NCBI GenBank assembly: GCA_017430835.1
Contig: JAFRMD010000055.1
Coordinates: 1-30,363, forward strand
Direction of reading: 5' to 3'
Source of the DNA: Methanosphaera sp.
GTDB lineage: Archaea; Methanobacteriota; Methanobacteria; Methanobacteriales; Methanobacteriaceae
Length of the DNA stretch: 30,363 nucleotides
Positions 16,628 through 25,678 of this stretch are shown here, one piece after another. A program made the position numbers and the translations under genes. The first letter of the stretch is position 1. Every line of letters begins with the position of its first letter. The notes beneath the pieces are model-generated. The model saw only the letters and a list, made by a program, of their open reading frames with translations. It did no database searches and had not been told where the DNA came from.

Positions 16628-17599
16628 ATGTTGACAAATAACGTTTGTACTCAATGTGGATATGAACACGTAGTAATTCATAGAAAATATAATGGCCAAA
16701 AGTTATGTAGTTCATGTTTTACCAAATCAATAGAAAAAAAAGTTTTGAAAACTATCAAAAAACAAAAACTAATAACCAAAGGAGACAAAGTTCTAGTAGG
16801 TTTGTCTGGTGGAAAAGACAGCGTTGCATTACTGAAAATACTTAACATTCTAAAAGAAAAAAGAATAATTGAACTTGAAGCTGTGACTGTTGATGAAGGA
16901 ATAAAAGGTTATCGTGAAGAAGGAGTGAGAATTGCAAAAGACGTGGCAAATAAATTGAATGTTAAACATCATATAATTTCATTAGACAAAGAGTATGATT
17001 TAACAATTGATAAAATAATGAAAATAGAAGAAAAAGAGAATCATCCCCAACATGCTTGCACTTATTGTGGAGTATTCCGCAGACAAATATTCAACCAAAC
17101 TGCCAGAAAAGTTAATGCCACTAAAATTGCCACCGGCCATAATCTTGATGATGAAACGCAAAGTATTGTAATGAATTATCTTGAAGGAAATTTAAATAAT
17201 ATGGTGAGAATTGGATATAAAACTGAAGCCAAAGACAAACGATTCACCCCAAAAATTAAACCCTTACGTGAAATTCCCGAAAAAGAAGTTGGATTATACG
17301 TAGTGGAAAGTGGATTTGAAGTACATTTCGATGGATGTCCATATGCACATGAATCATTCCGCATGGAAATCGGGGATTTTTTAAGAGAAATGACCTTAAA
17401 ACACCCAACAATAATGTATTCAACATTAAACGGTTTTGAAAAAATAAAACCCATCCTTAAAGAAGATTACATTAAAAATAATGCCAATCATCCAAATAAA
17501 ACATGCAAAATTTGCGAAGAACCGTCATCACAGGAAATTTGTAAAGCATGCTCATTTATAGAAGAAATCCGTGAAAAAATAAAAATAGAGGGTGATTAA
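16628..17599 (+). CDS. ttuA: tRNA 2-thiolation enzyme, TtuA/NcsA (Ctu1) family
   Basis: 323 residues. The N-terminal zinc finger has Cys7/10 and Cys27/30. The PP-loop ATPase signature SGGKDS is at 60-65. The conserved CTYCG (Cys144, Cys147) and Cys237 (GCPYAHES) are the three ligands of the [4Fe-4S] cluster in Ttu[11 protein letters not shown] is at 170-179. A C-terminal zinc finger has Cys293/296 and Cys305/308. The enzyme adenylates a tRNA uridine (U54 or wobble U34, depending on subgroup) and inserts sulfur. The start has AAGGAAG upstream. Only three bases separate its stop from a ubiquitin-like sulfur-carrier gene, the expected donor partner. Confidence 0.9.
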   Translation: MLTNNVCTQCGYEHVVIHRKYNGQKLCSSCFTKSIEKKVLKTIKKQKLITKGDKVLVGLSGGKDSVALLKILNILKEKRIIELEAVTVDEGIKGYREEGVRIAKDVANKLNVKHHIISLDKEYDLTIDKIMKIEEKENHPQHACTYCGVFRRQIFNQTARKVNATKIATGHNLDDETQSIVMNYLEGNLNNMVRIGYKTEAKDKRFTPKIKPLREIPEKEVGLYVVESGFEVHFDGCPYAHESFRMEIGDFLREMTLKHPTIMYSTLNGFEKIKPILKEDYIKNNANHPNKTCKICEEPSSQEICKACSFIEEIREKIKIEGD

Positions 17600-17602
17600 A
17601 AA

Positions 17603-17803
17603 ATGAATATTAAATTAATTAATAAAAAAGATGTGAAAGAATTAGAAATTAATGAAAATACTTCCGTTGAAGATATTTTAAAGCTAGAAGAAATTCCTAT
17701 AGAAACTGTTGTAATTAAAGTAAATGAACAAACAGTTACCGAAGATGAAATTCTTAAAGATGGGGATGAGGTTGAAGTAATTAAAGTTATATATGGAGGA
17801 TAA
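17603..17803 (+). CDS. Ubiquitin-like (ThiS/MoaD/TtuB-type) sulfur carrier
   Basis: 66 residues in a beta-grasp pattern (KLINKKDVKELEINENTSVE, ETVVIKVNEQTV, LKDGDEVEVIKVIYGG). It ends in the exposed Gly-Gly that becomes a thiocarboxylate or conjugation site. ATG 17603 has GGTGAT upstream, lying inside the end of ttuA, which ends 4 bases before; the two are surely co-transcribed and probably coupled. By position it should deliver sulfur to TtuA for tRNA thiolation. A role as a SAMP-type protein modifier or in molybdopterin/thiamine sulfur transfer is the alternative. No E1-like activating enzyme is in the window. Confidence 0.87.
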   Translation: MNIKLINKKDVKELEINENTSVEDILKLEEIPIETVVIKVNEQTVTEDEILKDGDEVEVIKVIYGG

Positions 17804-17818
17804 TTCTCCCCATTAACA

Positions 17819-18985
17819 TTAATCTTTTTTTATCACTCTTTTCAAGTCAATTAAAAAGTTATCAATATGTTCTTTTTTTATGTGTGGCATTAGCACCAAC
17901 CTTATTGTATGAGGATATTCTGCAACGGATACACTCCAACCATAAGACAATAACTCATTTTTTATTACGTCAACATTTTTGACATCTGACGAAAATGAAA
18001 TAATGTTTAATTCAGGTTTACATGTTACCTTAACATTTTCTATCTCTTGTAATTTTTTATAGGTGTAACTTGTTAATTGCATTACTTGTGATACTACTTT
18101 TCTATAGCCTTCTTTGCCATAATATTTTAGTAATGCCCATGTTGCAGCAGTAGATGCTCCAGTTCTTGTACCAACTATTGTAGTTTGTTCTTCTTTAGTT
18201 AAATATGGTGTTTTCACTGCTAACTTTTGAAGGTGATGTTCATTGCGAAAGAGAATTCCTCCTGCTGGAACAGGAGCAAGACCCATTTTATGTGGATCTA
18301 TGGTTATGGAAGATACTCCTTTACATTGAAAGTCAAATTTTAATTGGTCGTATTTTTGTTTATCTAAGAAGGGTATTATAAAACCACCAAGTGCTGCATC
18401 CACATGTAGATATACTGAATATTTATAGGCAATATCTGATATTTTTTCAATATCATCCACAAGACCCAACTCAGTAGTGCCTGCAATAGCAACAATAGCC
18501 ATCGTATTTTCATTAATCAAATTTTCTAACTTCGAAACATCAATTTTATAATCATCAGTAGTAGGTACATAAACCGGTTTCAAGGACAACATTGATATAA
18601 TCTTTTTATAAGAGAAATGTGCTGTTTTAGGTAAAATTATTTCAGGAATGGAAGAATTTTTTTCTTCAAACAAATATTTAGCAACCACCATTGCCATCAT
18701 ATTTGCCTCAGTACCTCCAGTAACAATATGTCCATAAGCCTCAGACAAATGAAGTAAATGTCCAAGCATACTTATAACTTCTTTCTCCATCAAAGCCGTA
18801 CCATTAAACAAACCCGAATCTCCCAAATTTGTTTCTATAAACATTTTATATGCTTCCATGGCAATTGGATCTGGCTTTGTACACATTGAACCCAAAATTT
18901 GTCCAGACTCATAAGACATGTCCATTTTCTGATATTCCTTTAATTTAACAAAAATATCTTCTTTATAAATTCCTTTCTCTAACAT
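17819..18985 (-). CDS. mfnA: L-tyrosine/L-aspartate decarboxylase MfnA
   Basis: 388 residues, a PLP-dependent group II decarboxylase. Visible: HIVTGGTEANMMAMVVAKYL (86-105), His123 (KTAHFSY) stacking on the cofactor, VDAALGG with Asp196, and the Schiff-base Lys233 in TIDPHKMGLAPVPAGG. Length is standard for archaeal MfnA. It makes tyramine for methanofuran and/or beta-alanine for coenzyme A; the balance between these cannot be read from sequence. It starts 15 bases after the stop of the large duplicated gene at 19001-21331, so it may share its transcript. It converges with the sulfur-carrier gene, with a 15-base gap. Confidence 0.93.
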   Translation of the reverse strand: MLEKGIYKEDIFVKLKEYQKMDMSYESGQILGSMCTKPDPIAMEAYKMFIETNLGDSGLFNGTALMEKEVISMLGHLLHLSEAYGHIVTGGTEANMMAMVVAKYLFEEKNSSIPEIILPKTAHFSYKKIISMLSLKPVYVPTTDDYKIDVSKLENLINENTMAIVAIAGTTELGLVDDIEKISDIAYKYSVYLHVDAALGGFIIPFLDKQKYDQLKFDFQCKGVSSITIDPHKMGLAPVPAGGILFRNEHHLQKLAVKTPYLTKEEQTTIVGTRTGASTAATWALLKYYGKEGYRKVVSQVMQLTSYTYKKLQEIENVKVTCKPELNIISFSSDVKNVDVIKNELLSYGWSVSVAEYPHTIRLVLMPHIKKEHIDNFLIDLKRVIKKD

Positions 18986-19000
18986 GCTCCAACCTTTTAC

Positions 19001-21331
19001 CTAAAAAGTTACTTTTTCATTTATTTCCTTAAATTTACTATATTCTGTTTCTTTAATTAATATTTTTATATCATGAATTCCTCGGGAATATTCTGATACA
19101 TTTACATTAAACTCACAATTTCCATCAACAACATTAGTGGTTTTGACTAGTTTTTCATCTATATATAAATCAGCAAGTGAATTAACCAATAAACCCCTAA
19201 GATCTTTAACAAAAAGATTAACGTTCAAATTATGAATTTTCACTCCAATATTATTCCTATCAACATGAATGGGCATCAATACATTTTTGTCCTCTTCAAT
19301 AATTGGACAATACATCTTTTCGAAAAATCTTTCAATCCTAAACTCAAAAACTACATCTGGTTTAAACCATTCCACAATGTCCTTATTAAAATAACTGTGA
19401 TCCCAATAGAAAAATACTTCCCTATAATAAGCTGTTAATGCAGGTTGCATATTAATAGCCGAAGATCCATGCAGAACCAATGCTTTTTTATCAGATATGC
19501 TTCCAGGATTTTTAATATATCTTGACTTTCTTCTAGAAAATCGTCTGAATTCTTCTGGTATTTCCTCTTCATCAACAGTAAAACATTTCTCATCAAATTT
19601 TAGTGCATTGATTTTCATAATGGCATACTTATCATATAATTCATCAAACTCATAGGACCAATTACCCCTATAAAATAGGTTACCCTTAATAGTTCCAGGA
19701 ATTACCTTCAAACGTTTTTTTAATAAGGATTCATAATACTCAGGAGTGTTTCCATGAAATTTTGATAAAATGTAAGGAACAACTTTTAAAGAAGATTCTA
19801 TTGAAATATGCGTATCATTTTGCAAGTAATCTTCCACATCCAAAATTGATAATAAATCATCAACATAATCATTAATTTCAGGGATGTATCTATACATGTT
19901 ACTAGTATCAACAGGCAAATAATCCCTTAATAATATGCTTTTATCAGGGACAACAAAAAATTCATAGGGTATGTTCCGTTTACTTAAAAATTCCTTTTTA
20001 GATTTTTGACTTTTAATGAATTTTTGAGTATTGAACCTTCCTTTAAACTTAACATCATAGTGTTGTCTGATTTCACTGTTAGAGTCATTCACTAAGAAAA
20101 ATGTGTTATTTTTTCCTTTAATCGTTTTATGTAATCCTTTAAAATGTTTTGAAGTGTCTTCATAAAATTTATATTTGGTTGTTATTTTCTTTGATTTGGA
20201 ATGCTGTCCTGACTTTATTAGTATTGTAATCTCATGAACCTCAAAAGTTTTATCGGAAATATCACACATTATTTTAGTATTTTTTTCTTTGAATGTTCCG
20301 GTTGTAGCCAACTCATCATCAATAAATACTTCATAATCCGAGGAAAGTGGCATATTCCTTATATCCTGAGCAAACATTGTGATAATTAAGTCATCACCCT
20401 TGATTATCATATCCTCAATTTGGGCTTTTATAGGAATTAAAACCCTATGTTTTTCATCGATGAGGGGATAATATAATTTTTCAAGGTAACGTTCTGTACG
20501 AATTTCTATTACGTCATCTGGATTAAACCATGAGACTAAATCTTTATTGAAATAATTATAGTCTTGGTAGAAAAATACTTCCCTGTAATAAGACAATAAG
20601 ACTGGCAAAAGACTATTTAATTTGGAATCATAAAGAATTAATGCTTTTTTATCTGAAAAACCAGTGTTGTTTATGAAATATCTTGATTTTACGGAAGAAA
20701 ATTCTCTGAATTCTTCAGGTATTTCCTCGGTTGATATTTCCGTTACCTTATCTTTTGGAACTAGTTTAGTTGATTTGATGAATTGGAATCTTTTATGATA
20801 TTTCCCATAATCATATGACCAGTTTTTAGTAGATAGCAAATCTCCTTCAAAATCAATACTTTCTATTCTTACTCTACTTTTGAGTAATGTGTAATAAAAA
20901 TAGTAATCGTATTCGTTAGTAAATTGCAATATTATGTATGCAATTATTTTAAGATAAGATTCGGCATTAATGTGTGAATCGTTCGTTAAAAAATCGTCCT
21001 GTGTTAATATAACAGATAAGTCCTGCAAATATTCTTTCAATGAATCCACATACCTAAAAAGGTAATCTTCAGTGTCAAAGGGTAGTTTGTCTCTAAGAAT
21101 AACACTTTTATCTGGAATAACAAATAATCCATAGTTTTTGTTATTGTTTTTGAAGAATTTTTCCTTTGATTGTTGGCTTTCAATAAAATCATCAATATTT
21201 AAAGTTTTATTGTAAGTTTTATCATAATGTTGTTTTATTTCATTGGCATCATCATTAACTAAGAAAAAAGTATCCTTCTTTCCCCTAATAGTATGATTTA
21301 AGTTACGAAACATTTCTGTAATATCAACCAT
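19001..21331 (-). CDS. Tandem-duplicated AlgX/AlgJ-like SGNH-fold protein, putative O-acyltransferase or esterase
   Basis: 776 residues from ATG 21331 (GTGAT 4 bases upstream; a GTG inside that site is rejected). The protein is two copies of one unit, about 8-389 and 397-776. Each copy has, in order: FFLVND; a helical part; [IV]PDKS[VI]-x-LRD-x-LP-x-DT; ND[ST]HI; EEIPEEFR-x-FS; DKKAL-x-L-x2-S; YYREVFFY followed by YFNKD; PD-x-V-x-E-x-R-x-ER; and a C-terminal beta-sandwich of about 90 residues. The Asp-x-His and Ser fit the catalytic triad of the alginate acetylation proteins AlgX/AlgJ and DHHW proteins: Asp118/His120/Ser236 and Asp506/His508/Ser623. There is no signal peptide or membrane helix. 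Target and reaction are unknown; acetylation of a surface polymer or its precursor is inference. It is followed by mfnA after 15 bases. Confidence 0.6.
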   Translation of the reverse strand: MVDITEMFRNLNHTIRGKKDTFFLVNDDANEIKQHYDKTYNKTLNIDDFIESQQSKEKFFKNNNKNYGLFVIPDKSVILRDKLPFDTEDYLFRYVDSLKEYLQDLSVILTQDDFLTNDSHINAESYLKIIAYIILQFTNEYDYYFYYTLLKSRVRIESIDFEGDLLSTKNWSYDYGKYHKRFQFIKSTKLVPKDKVTEISTEEIPEEFREFSSVKSRYFINNTGFSDKKALILYDSKLNSLLPVLLSYYREVFFYQDYNYFNKDLVSWFNPDDVIEIRTERYLEKLYYPLIDEKHRVLIPIKAQIEDMIIKGDDLIITMFAQDIRNMPLSSDYEVFIDDELATTGTFKEKNTKIMCDISDKTFEVHEITILIKSGQHSKSKKITTKYKFYEDTSKHFKGLHKTIKGKNNTFFLVNDSNSEIRQHYDVKFKGRFNTQKFIKSQKSKKEFLSKRNIPYEFFVVPDKSILLRDYLPVDTSNMYRYIPEINDYVDDLLSILDVEDYLQNDTHISIESSLKVVPYILSKFHGNTPEYYESLLKKRLKVIPGTIKGNLFYRGNWSYEFDELYDKYAIMKINALKFDEKCFTVDEEEIPEEFRRFSRRKSRYIKNPGSISDKKALVLHGSSAINMQPALTAYYREVFFYWDHSYFNKDIVEWFKPDVVFEFRIERFFEKMYCPIIEEDKNVLMPIHVDRNNIGVKIHNLNVNLFVKDLRGLLVNSLADLYIDEKLVKTTNVVDGNCEFNVNVSEYSRGIHDIKILIKETEYSKFKEINEKVTF

Positions 21332-21440
21332 TTTAATCACATTATCTTCCTAGACAAAATAGTTATAGTACAATATTTATTAATTTAAATTAAAATAAGA
21401 TTCGAAAAAAAATAATGGGTGGTGAAGAGTGTTCACAAAT

Positions 21441-23744
21441 CTATTCATCGTTTAAAACTTTTCTAGCTGCATCAAGCATGATTTTCTTTTCTACTTTTGC
21501 AACTAATTTTCTGATTGTAGGAACTGCATCCGTATTAGCAGAAATACTGCTTATTCCTGCTTCCACTAGTTTTTCAACAATTTCTGGTTTACTTCCAGCT
21601 TGTCCACAAATACTTGTTGTTACTCCTGCTTCGTTACATTTTTTAATTACTCTCATAACTAATTTAAGAACTGCAGGATGTGCTTCAGTATAATGTTTTG
21701 CTACTAATTCGTTATTTCTGTCTAATGCAAGAGTGTATTGGGTTAAGTCATTAGTTCCAAAACTTACAAAGTCTAATCCTTCTTCAATGAAATCTTCTAT
21801 GATTATAGCTGATGCTGGTGTTTCAACCATCATACCAAATTCAACATCTTCATGTGGAATTAGTCCTACTGATTTTGCTATTTCTTTTGCATCATGAAGT
21901 TCTGATGGTTTATGTAATAATGGTAGCATTACTCCAATATTAGTGTAACCTTGTTCGTGTAATTTTTTAATTGCTTTGAATTCAGCTTTTAATATTTCTG
22001 GTTGGTCCAGTTCTCTTTTAATTCCTCTCCAACCAAGCATTGGATTTGCTTCATCTGGTTCGTTTTCTCCACCTTCTAATGTTTTAAATTCATCAGTAGG
22101 GGCATCTAAAGTACGATACCATACTGTTTTTGGATAGAATACGTCAACTACTTTATGAATGCTTTCAACAAGTACCTGTACAAGTTCATCTTCTCTTCCT
22201 TCATCTATAAATTTGTAAGGAACTATCCCTGTTGCTAACATCATGTGTTCTGTTCTAAGCAATCCTACTCCATCAGCACCAGTATCATATGCTTTTTGTG
22301 CTGCTTCAGCCATACTTACGTTTACTTTTACATCAGTGACTGTTACGATTGGTGCTGCTGAAGTTGCAGTTTGTGGCTCTTCAGACAAATCTTCTTTGTC
22401 GCCACCGAATTCTCCTTCAAAGACCAAACCTTTTTTACCATCAATAGTTACTTTTGAATTTTCTTCAAGAACAGTTGTTGCTTCACCGGTACCTGCGACA
22501 CAAGGAATTCCTAATTCTCTTGAAATAATTGCTGCGTGACATGTTACTCCTCCTTCATCAGTAACAATACCGTTAGCTCTTTTCATTGCTGGAACCATGT
22601 CAGGAGTTGTCATTGTTGTTACAAGTATGTCTCCTTCTAAAATTTTGTCAAGTTCATCTAATTTTTTGATGATTTTTACAGTACCTGATACAAGTCCTGG
22701 ACTTGCACCTAAACCTCTTGTTAAGATTACTCTTTCGGATTCATCATCCAAGGATTCGTTATGTTTACTTTCATCGATGTTGTCAAGAGTTGTGATAGGT
22801 CTTGCTTGTAGCATAAATACTATGCCGTTTTCAATTCCCCATTCTGTGTCCATTGGAGCTCCGTAATGTTTTTGTATTCTTCTTCCAAGTTGTGTTAATT
22901 GTTCTAGGTCATCATCAGTTAATACCCTTTCATCACGTTTTTCTTCAGGAACATCTACCTGTACTGTTGCACCAGTTTCTGGGTCTTTGGTAAACATGGT
23001 TTTTTTGGTGTTGATTCGGTATGATTTTACTTCATCATTGACTTTATCATATCGGCAGGTATCTGGTGTTACTGTACCTGATACTACACCTTCACCTAAT
23101 CCCCATGCTCCTTCTATGAGCATTTCTTCTTCACCAGTTGAAGGATCAACTGTAAACATTACACCTGCTTTTTCAGAGTTAACCATTTGCTGTACAACAA
23201 CTGCAATCAATACTTTTGAATGATCAAAGTCATTTTCTGCACGGTAAAAAATAGCTCTTGCTTCAAATAGGGAAGCCCAACACATTCTCACATTTGTTAA
23301 TACATCTTCTATTCCACTGATGTTTAGGTATGTGTCTTGTTGTCCTGCAAATGATGCATCAGGCAAGTCTTCTGCTGTTGCTGAAGATCTGATTGCAACC
23401 ATAACATCATCATTTCCTACATCCATACAGAGCTTATTGTATGATTCTATGATGACGTTTTGAATATCATCAGGGATAGGTGTGTTAATCATCAAACTTT
23501 TAATATCTTCCGCTACTTTTTGTAATTCACTTGTATTATTGATATCTAAAGTTTCTAACATTGCATTTATTTCATCAACTATTCCAGTTTCTGTAATAAA
23601 TTTTTGGTAAGTTTGTGCTGTAATTACAAATCCTGGAGGTACAGGAATTCCAGCATTTGTTAATTCTCCCAAATTTGCTCCTTTACCACCAGCTACCGGT
23701 ATGTCATCCTTAGAAAGTTGCTTAAAAAATTCAACATAGTTCAT
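21441..23744 (-). CDS. ppsA: Phosphoenolpyruvate synthase
   Basis: About 767 residues from ATG 23744; a GTG three codons upstream is possible. It converts pyruvate + ATP to PEP + AMP + phosphate. Domains: ATP-grasp nucleotide-binding (about 1-320, with VAGGKGANLGELTNAGIPVPPGF split across 17-39, and AIRSSATAEDLPDASFAGQQDT); the swivelling phosphohistidine domain with catalytic His403 in GGVTCHAAIISRELGIPCV; and a C-terminal PEP/pyruvate TIM barrel (about 465-760) with GLLRTEHM, FGTNDLTQY and Cys in TSICGQAG. Length is standard. It links the Por product to gluconeogenesis. It is monocistronic, with 150 bases before it. Confidence 0.95.
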   Translation of the reverse strand: MNYVEFFKQLSKDDIPVAGGKGANLGELTNAGIPVPPGFVITAQTYQKFITETGIVDEINAMLETLDINNTSELQKVAEDIKSLMINTPIPDDIQNVIIESYNKLCMDVGNDDVMVAIRSSATAEDLPDASFAGQQDTYLNISGIEDVLTNVRMCWASLFEARAIFYRAENDFDHSKVLIAVVVQQMVNSEKAGVMFTVDPSTGEEEMLIEGAWGLGEGVVSGTVTPDTCRYDKVNDEVKSYRINTKKTMFTKDPETGATVQVDVPEEKRDERVLTDDDLEQLTQLGRRIQKHYGAPMDTEWGIENGIVFMLQARPITTLDNIDESKHNESLDDESERVILTRGLGASPGLVSGTVKIIKKLDELDKILEGDILVTTMTTPDMVPAMKRANGIVTDEGGVTCHAAIISRELGIPCVAGTGEATTVLEENSKVTIDGKKGLVFEGEFGGDKEDLSEEPQTATSAAPIVTVTDVKVNVSMAEAAQKAYDTGADGVGLLRTEHMMLATGIVPYKFIDEGREDELVQVLVESIHKVVDVFYPKTVWYRTLDAPTDEFKTLEGGENEPDEANPMLGWRGIKRELDQPEILKAEFKAIKKLHEQGYTNIGVMLPLLHKPSELHDAKEIAKSVGLIPHEDVEFGMMVETPASAIIIEDFIEEGLDFVSFGTNDLTQYTLALDRNNELVAKHYTEAHPAVLKLVMRVIKKCNEAGVTTSICGQAGSKPEIVEKLVEAGISSISANTDAVPTIRKLVAKVEKKIMLDAARKVLNDE

Positions 23745-23903
23745 TTGTAACACTCTTCTTTATATCTTTATATTCCATTATTTTGATTATTAAATTATAA
23801 TACTTTTAAAGGATTAAAAACCAATTTAATTTGGTTAAATATGGTTATATCAATTTCCACTATTTATTCCATTATTATTTTCCAAATAAAGCGATAATAT
23901 AAT

Positions 23904-24389
23904 TTAGAATTGAACGAGTTCATTTCCTTTGTCAACTACTAATTTACAGGATACTGGTAACTTCATTGCAGCTCTATTAAGTGCTACTTTAGCGCTTGCA
24001 AAATCTTTTACATTAACATATGCTGTTATGACTTTTTGGTTTTTACGTACTAAAGCTTCTGAACTTACTGCTTTACCAAATGCTCCTCTCATACCACTTT
24101 GTACCCTATCTGCACCTGCACCAGTTGCCATAGGATTTTCTCTTACAATGTGATGAGGGTATACTCGGATTTTTAATCTGTAACCTAATTTACCACATTG
24201 TCTTTGTAAATATCTGTTTGAAGCAACCCTTGCTGCTTCTAATGCATTATGAGTTAAATGAGTATGGTCTTTAACTGCTAATGTTACTTCTAATGGGAAA
24301 TCTTCTGATAAATTACCCATATCATATTGTACAATTTTTGATGCTGGTATTTTTCTAATATAATCTTTTCTTGTGTATGGTCGTACCAT
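23904..24389 (-). CDS. rpl10e: 50S ribosomal protein L10e (uL16 family)
   Basis: 161 residues, starting [20 protein letters not shown] after a strong GGAGGAG site. Hallmarks: [29 protein letters not shown] in the middle, and the tRNA-approaching loop [23 protein letters not shown] (about 95-117). It binds the large subunit near the A/P site. It stands alone here and is divergent from pcc1. Confidence 0.97.
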   Translation of the reverse strand: MVRPYTRKDYIRKIPASKIVQYDMGNLSEDFPLEVTLAVKDHTHLTHNALEAARVASNRYLQRQCGKLGYRLKIRVYPHHIVRENPMATGAGADRVQSGMRGAFGKAVSSEALVRKNQKVITAYVNVKDFASAKVALNRAAMKLPVSCKLVVDKGNELVQF

Positions 24390-24645
24390 TTTTGATTCTC
24401 CTCCGTTATAATAATAGTTTTTTGATTATTAAAAAACATTTAAAACATTATAATAATACAATAAATAGTATTTCTATTATAAAAAAAACGATAACATATT
24501 TTTATGTAATCGAATATATTAATTTATGATTTGTTAATGATATTATATATAATTTGTTTTTTAGATTAAAAAGAGTAATAAATCAAATATATTTAATTAT
24601 GATATTAAAGTAATATAACATAAAAACAAACTAAGGATAAGAATT

Positions 24646-24870
24646 ATGAATATTAAAACAAAAATAACATTCGAATATACTGATCCCAAATATGCAAAAA
24701 TTGCTTATGAATCATTATATCCAGATAACGAAGGTTTTGTAGAATCCTTCGTGGATAATAACAAATTAATATGCATTATTGAGAATAAAAATATTAATAC
24801 CGTTCTAAATACTATAGATGATTTAATTCAATGTGAAAAAATAATCGAAACTACTTCCGAAATTATTTAA
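24646..24870 (+). CDS. pcc1: KEOPS complex subunit Pcc1
   Basis: 74 residues. The fold signature of Pcc1 is seen: a first beta strand KITFEYTDPKYAKIAYESLYPDNE, a central pair of strands GFVESFVDNNKLICIIE, then a helix with NTVLNTIDDLIQCEKII. Pcc1 dimerises KEOPS, which makes N6-threonylcarbamoyl adenosine in tRNA. AAGGATAAG precedes ATG 24646. A short AGGG-TAAT-CCCT hairpin followed by pyrimidines lies after it (24884-24895). No other KEOPS gene is in the window. Confidence 0.82.
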   Translation: MNIKTKITFEYTDPKYAKIAYESLYPDNEGFVESFVDNNKLICIIENKNINTVLNTIDDLIQCEKIIETTSEII

Positions 24871-24904
24871 AAAAATAAATTTAGGGTAATCCCTTTCTTA
24901 GAAA

Positions 24905-25678
24905 TTATTCTTCATCATCATTTAAAACTTCAGGAATTTCTTCTTCAGCATTTTCTTCAGTTTCTTCTTTTGGTGAATCGTCTTTGAATTCATCAATGAA
25001 TTGAACTGTTTCTATTTCTTCAATATTTTCATAAGTTTCTCTTGCTACCCTGAATTTTGAGAGTGTTACTTCTTGAGCTGATCTTTGATCAAATCCTGCA
25101 AGTATACCTAAGTTAATTTTTGCAACATCATCTTCAAAATTAATTTTTACATCATCCATTTTTAAGTTAGGATTTCCATAATATACTTCTATTAATCCTT
25201 TAATTTTTTCTTCGTTATCTTCAATTGTTTCAACAATTTCTAAATCGTATACTATATCTCTTCCTGCTAATTCATGGTTGAAATCTACTCTTACTCTTCC
25301 ACCATCCACAGTTCTTACTATACCATTTTGACCATCTAATGATAATGGCATACCGACAAATGGTTTAATATCTTGTTTTTTAAATTCTTTCATTGGAATT
25401 AATTTAATTAAAGATGGATCTCTTTTTCCAAAAGCATCTTCGCAAGGAATTTCTACAGATTTTTTGTCTCCAACATCTAATTTTTTGATTTCTTCATGTA
25501 ATTTTGGAATTAATTGGCTTGAACCTACTGCTAAAACCATAGGTTTGTATTCTTTGTCAGGATTATTAATTCCTGCTTCTTCTGCTACATCTTCATATGT
25601 AGTGTCGAATACATCTCCGGTTTCTTTAACTTTTCCAGTATAGTTTAATTTTATAAAAGCGTTTTCATTTATTGCCAT
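24905..25678 (-). CDS. FKBP-type peptidyl-prolyl isomerase/chaperone (long SlyD/FKBP26 type)
   Basis: 257 residues. The FKBP core starts at INENAFIKLNYTGKVKETGDVFDTT and is interrupted by the insert-in-flap chaperone domain (about 85-140, with AFGKRDPSLIKLIPMKEFKK and VDFNHELAGRDIVYDLEI). A third domain (about 155-230) is as in archaeal FKBP26-type proteins, and a very acidic tail of about 30 residues (EETEENAEEEIPEVLNDDEE) ends the chain. It catalyses proline isomerisation and holds unfolded proteins. Its ATG 25678 lies inside the end of the upstream gene, with a 10-base overlap, so translation is coupled. Confidence 0.9.
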   Translation of the reverse strand: MAINENAFIKLNYTGKVKETGDVFDTTYEDVAEEAGINNPDKEYKPMVLAVGSSQLIPKLHEEIKKLDVGDKKSVEIPCEDAFGKRDPSLIKLIPMKEFKKQDIKPFVGMPLSLDGQNGIVRTVDGGRVRVDFNHELAGRDIVYDLEIVETIEDNEEKIKGLIEVYYGNPNLKMDDVKINFEDDVAKINLGILAGFDQRSAQEVTLSKFRVARETYENIEEIETVQFIDEFKDDSPKEETEENAEEEIPEVLNDDEE

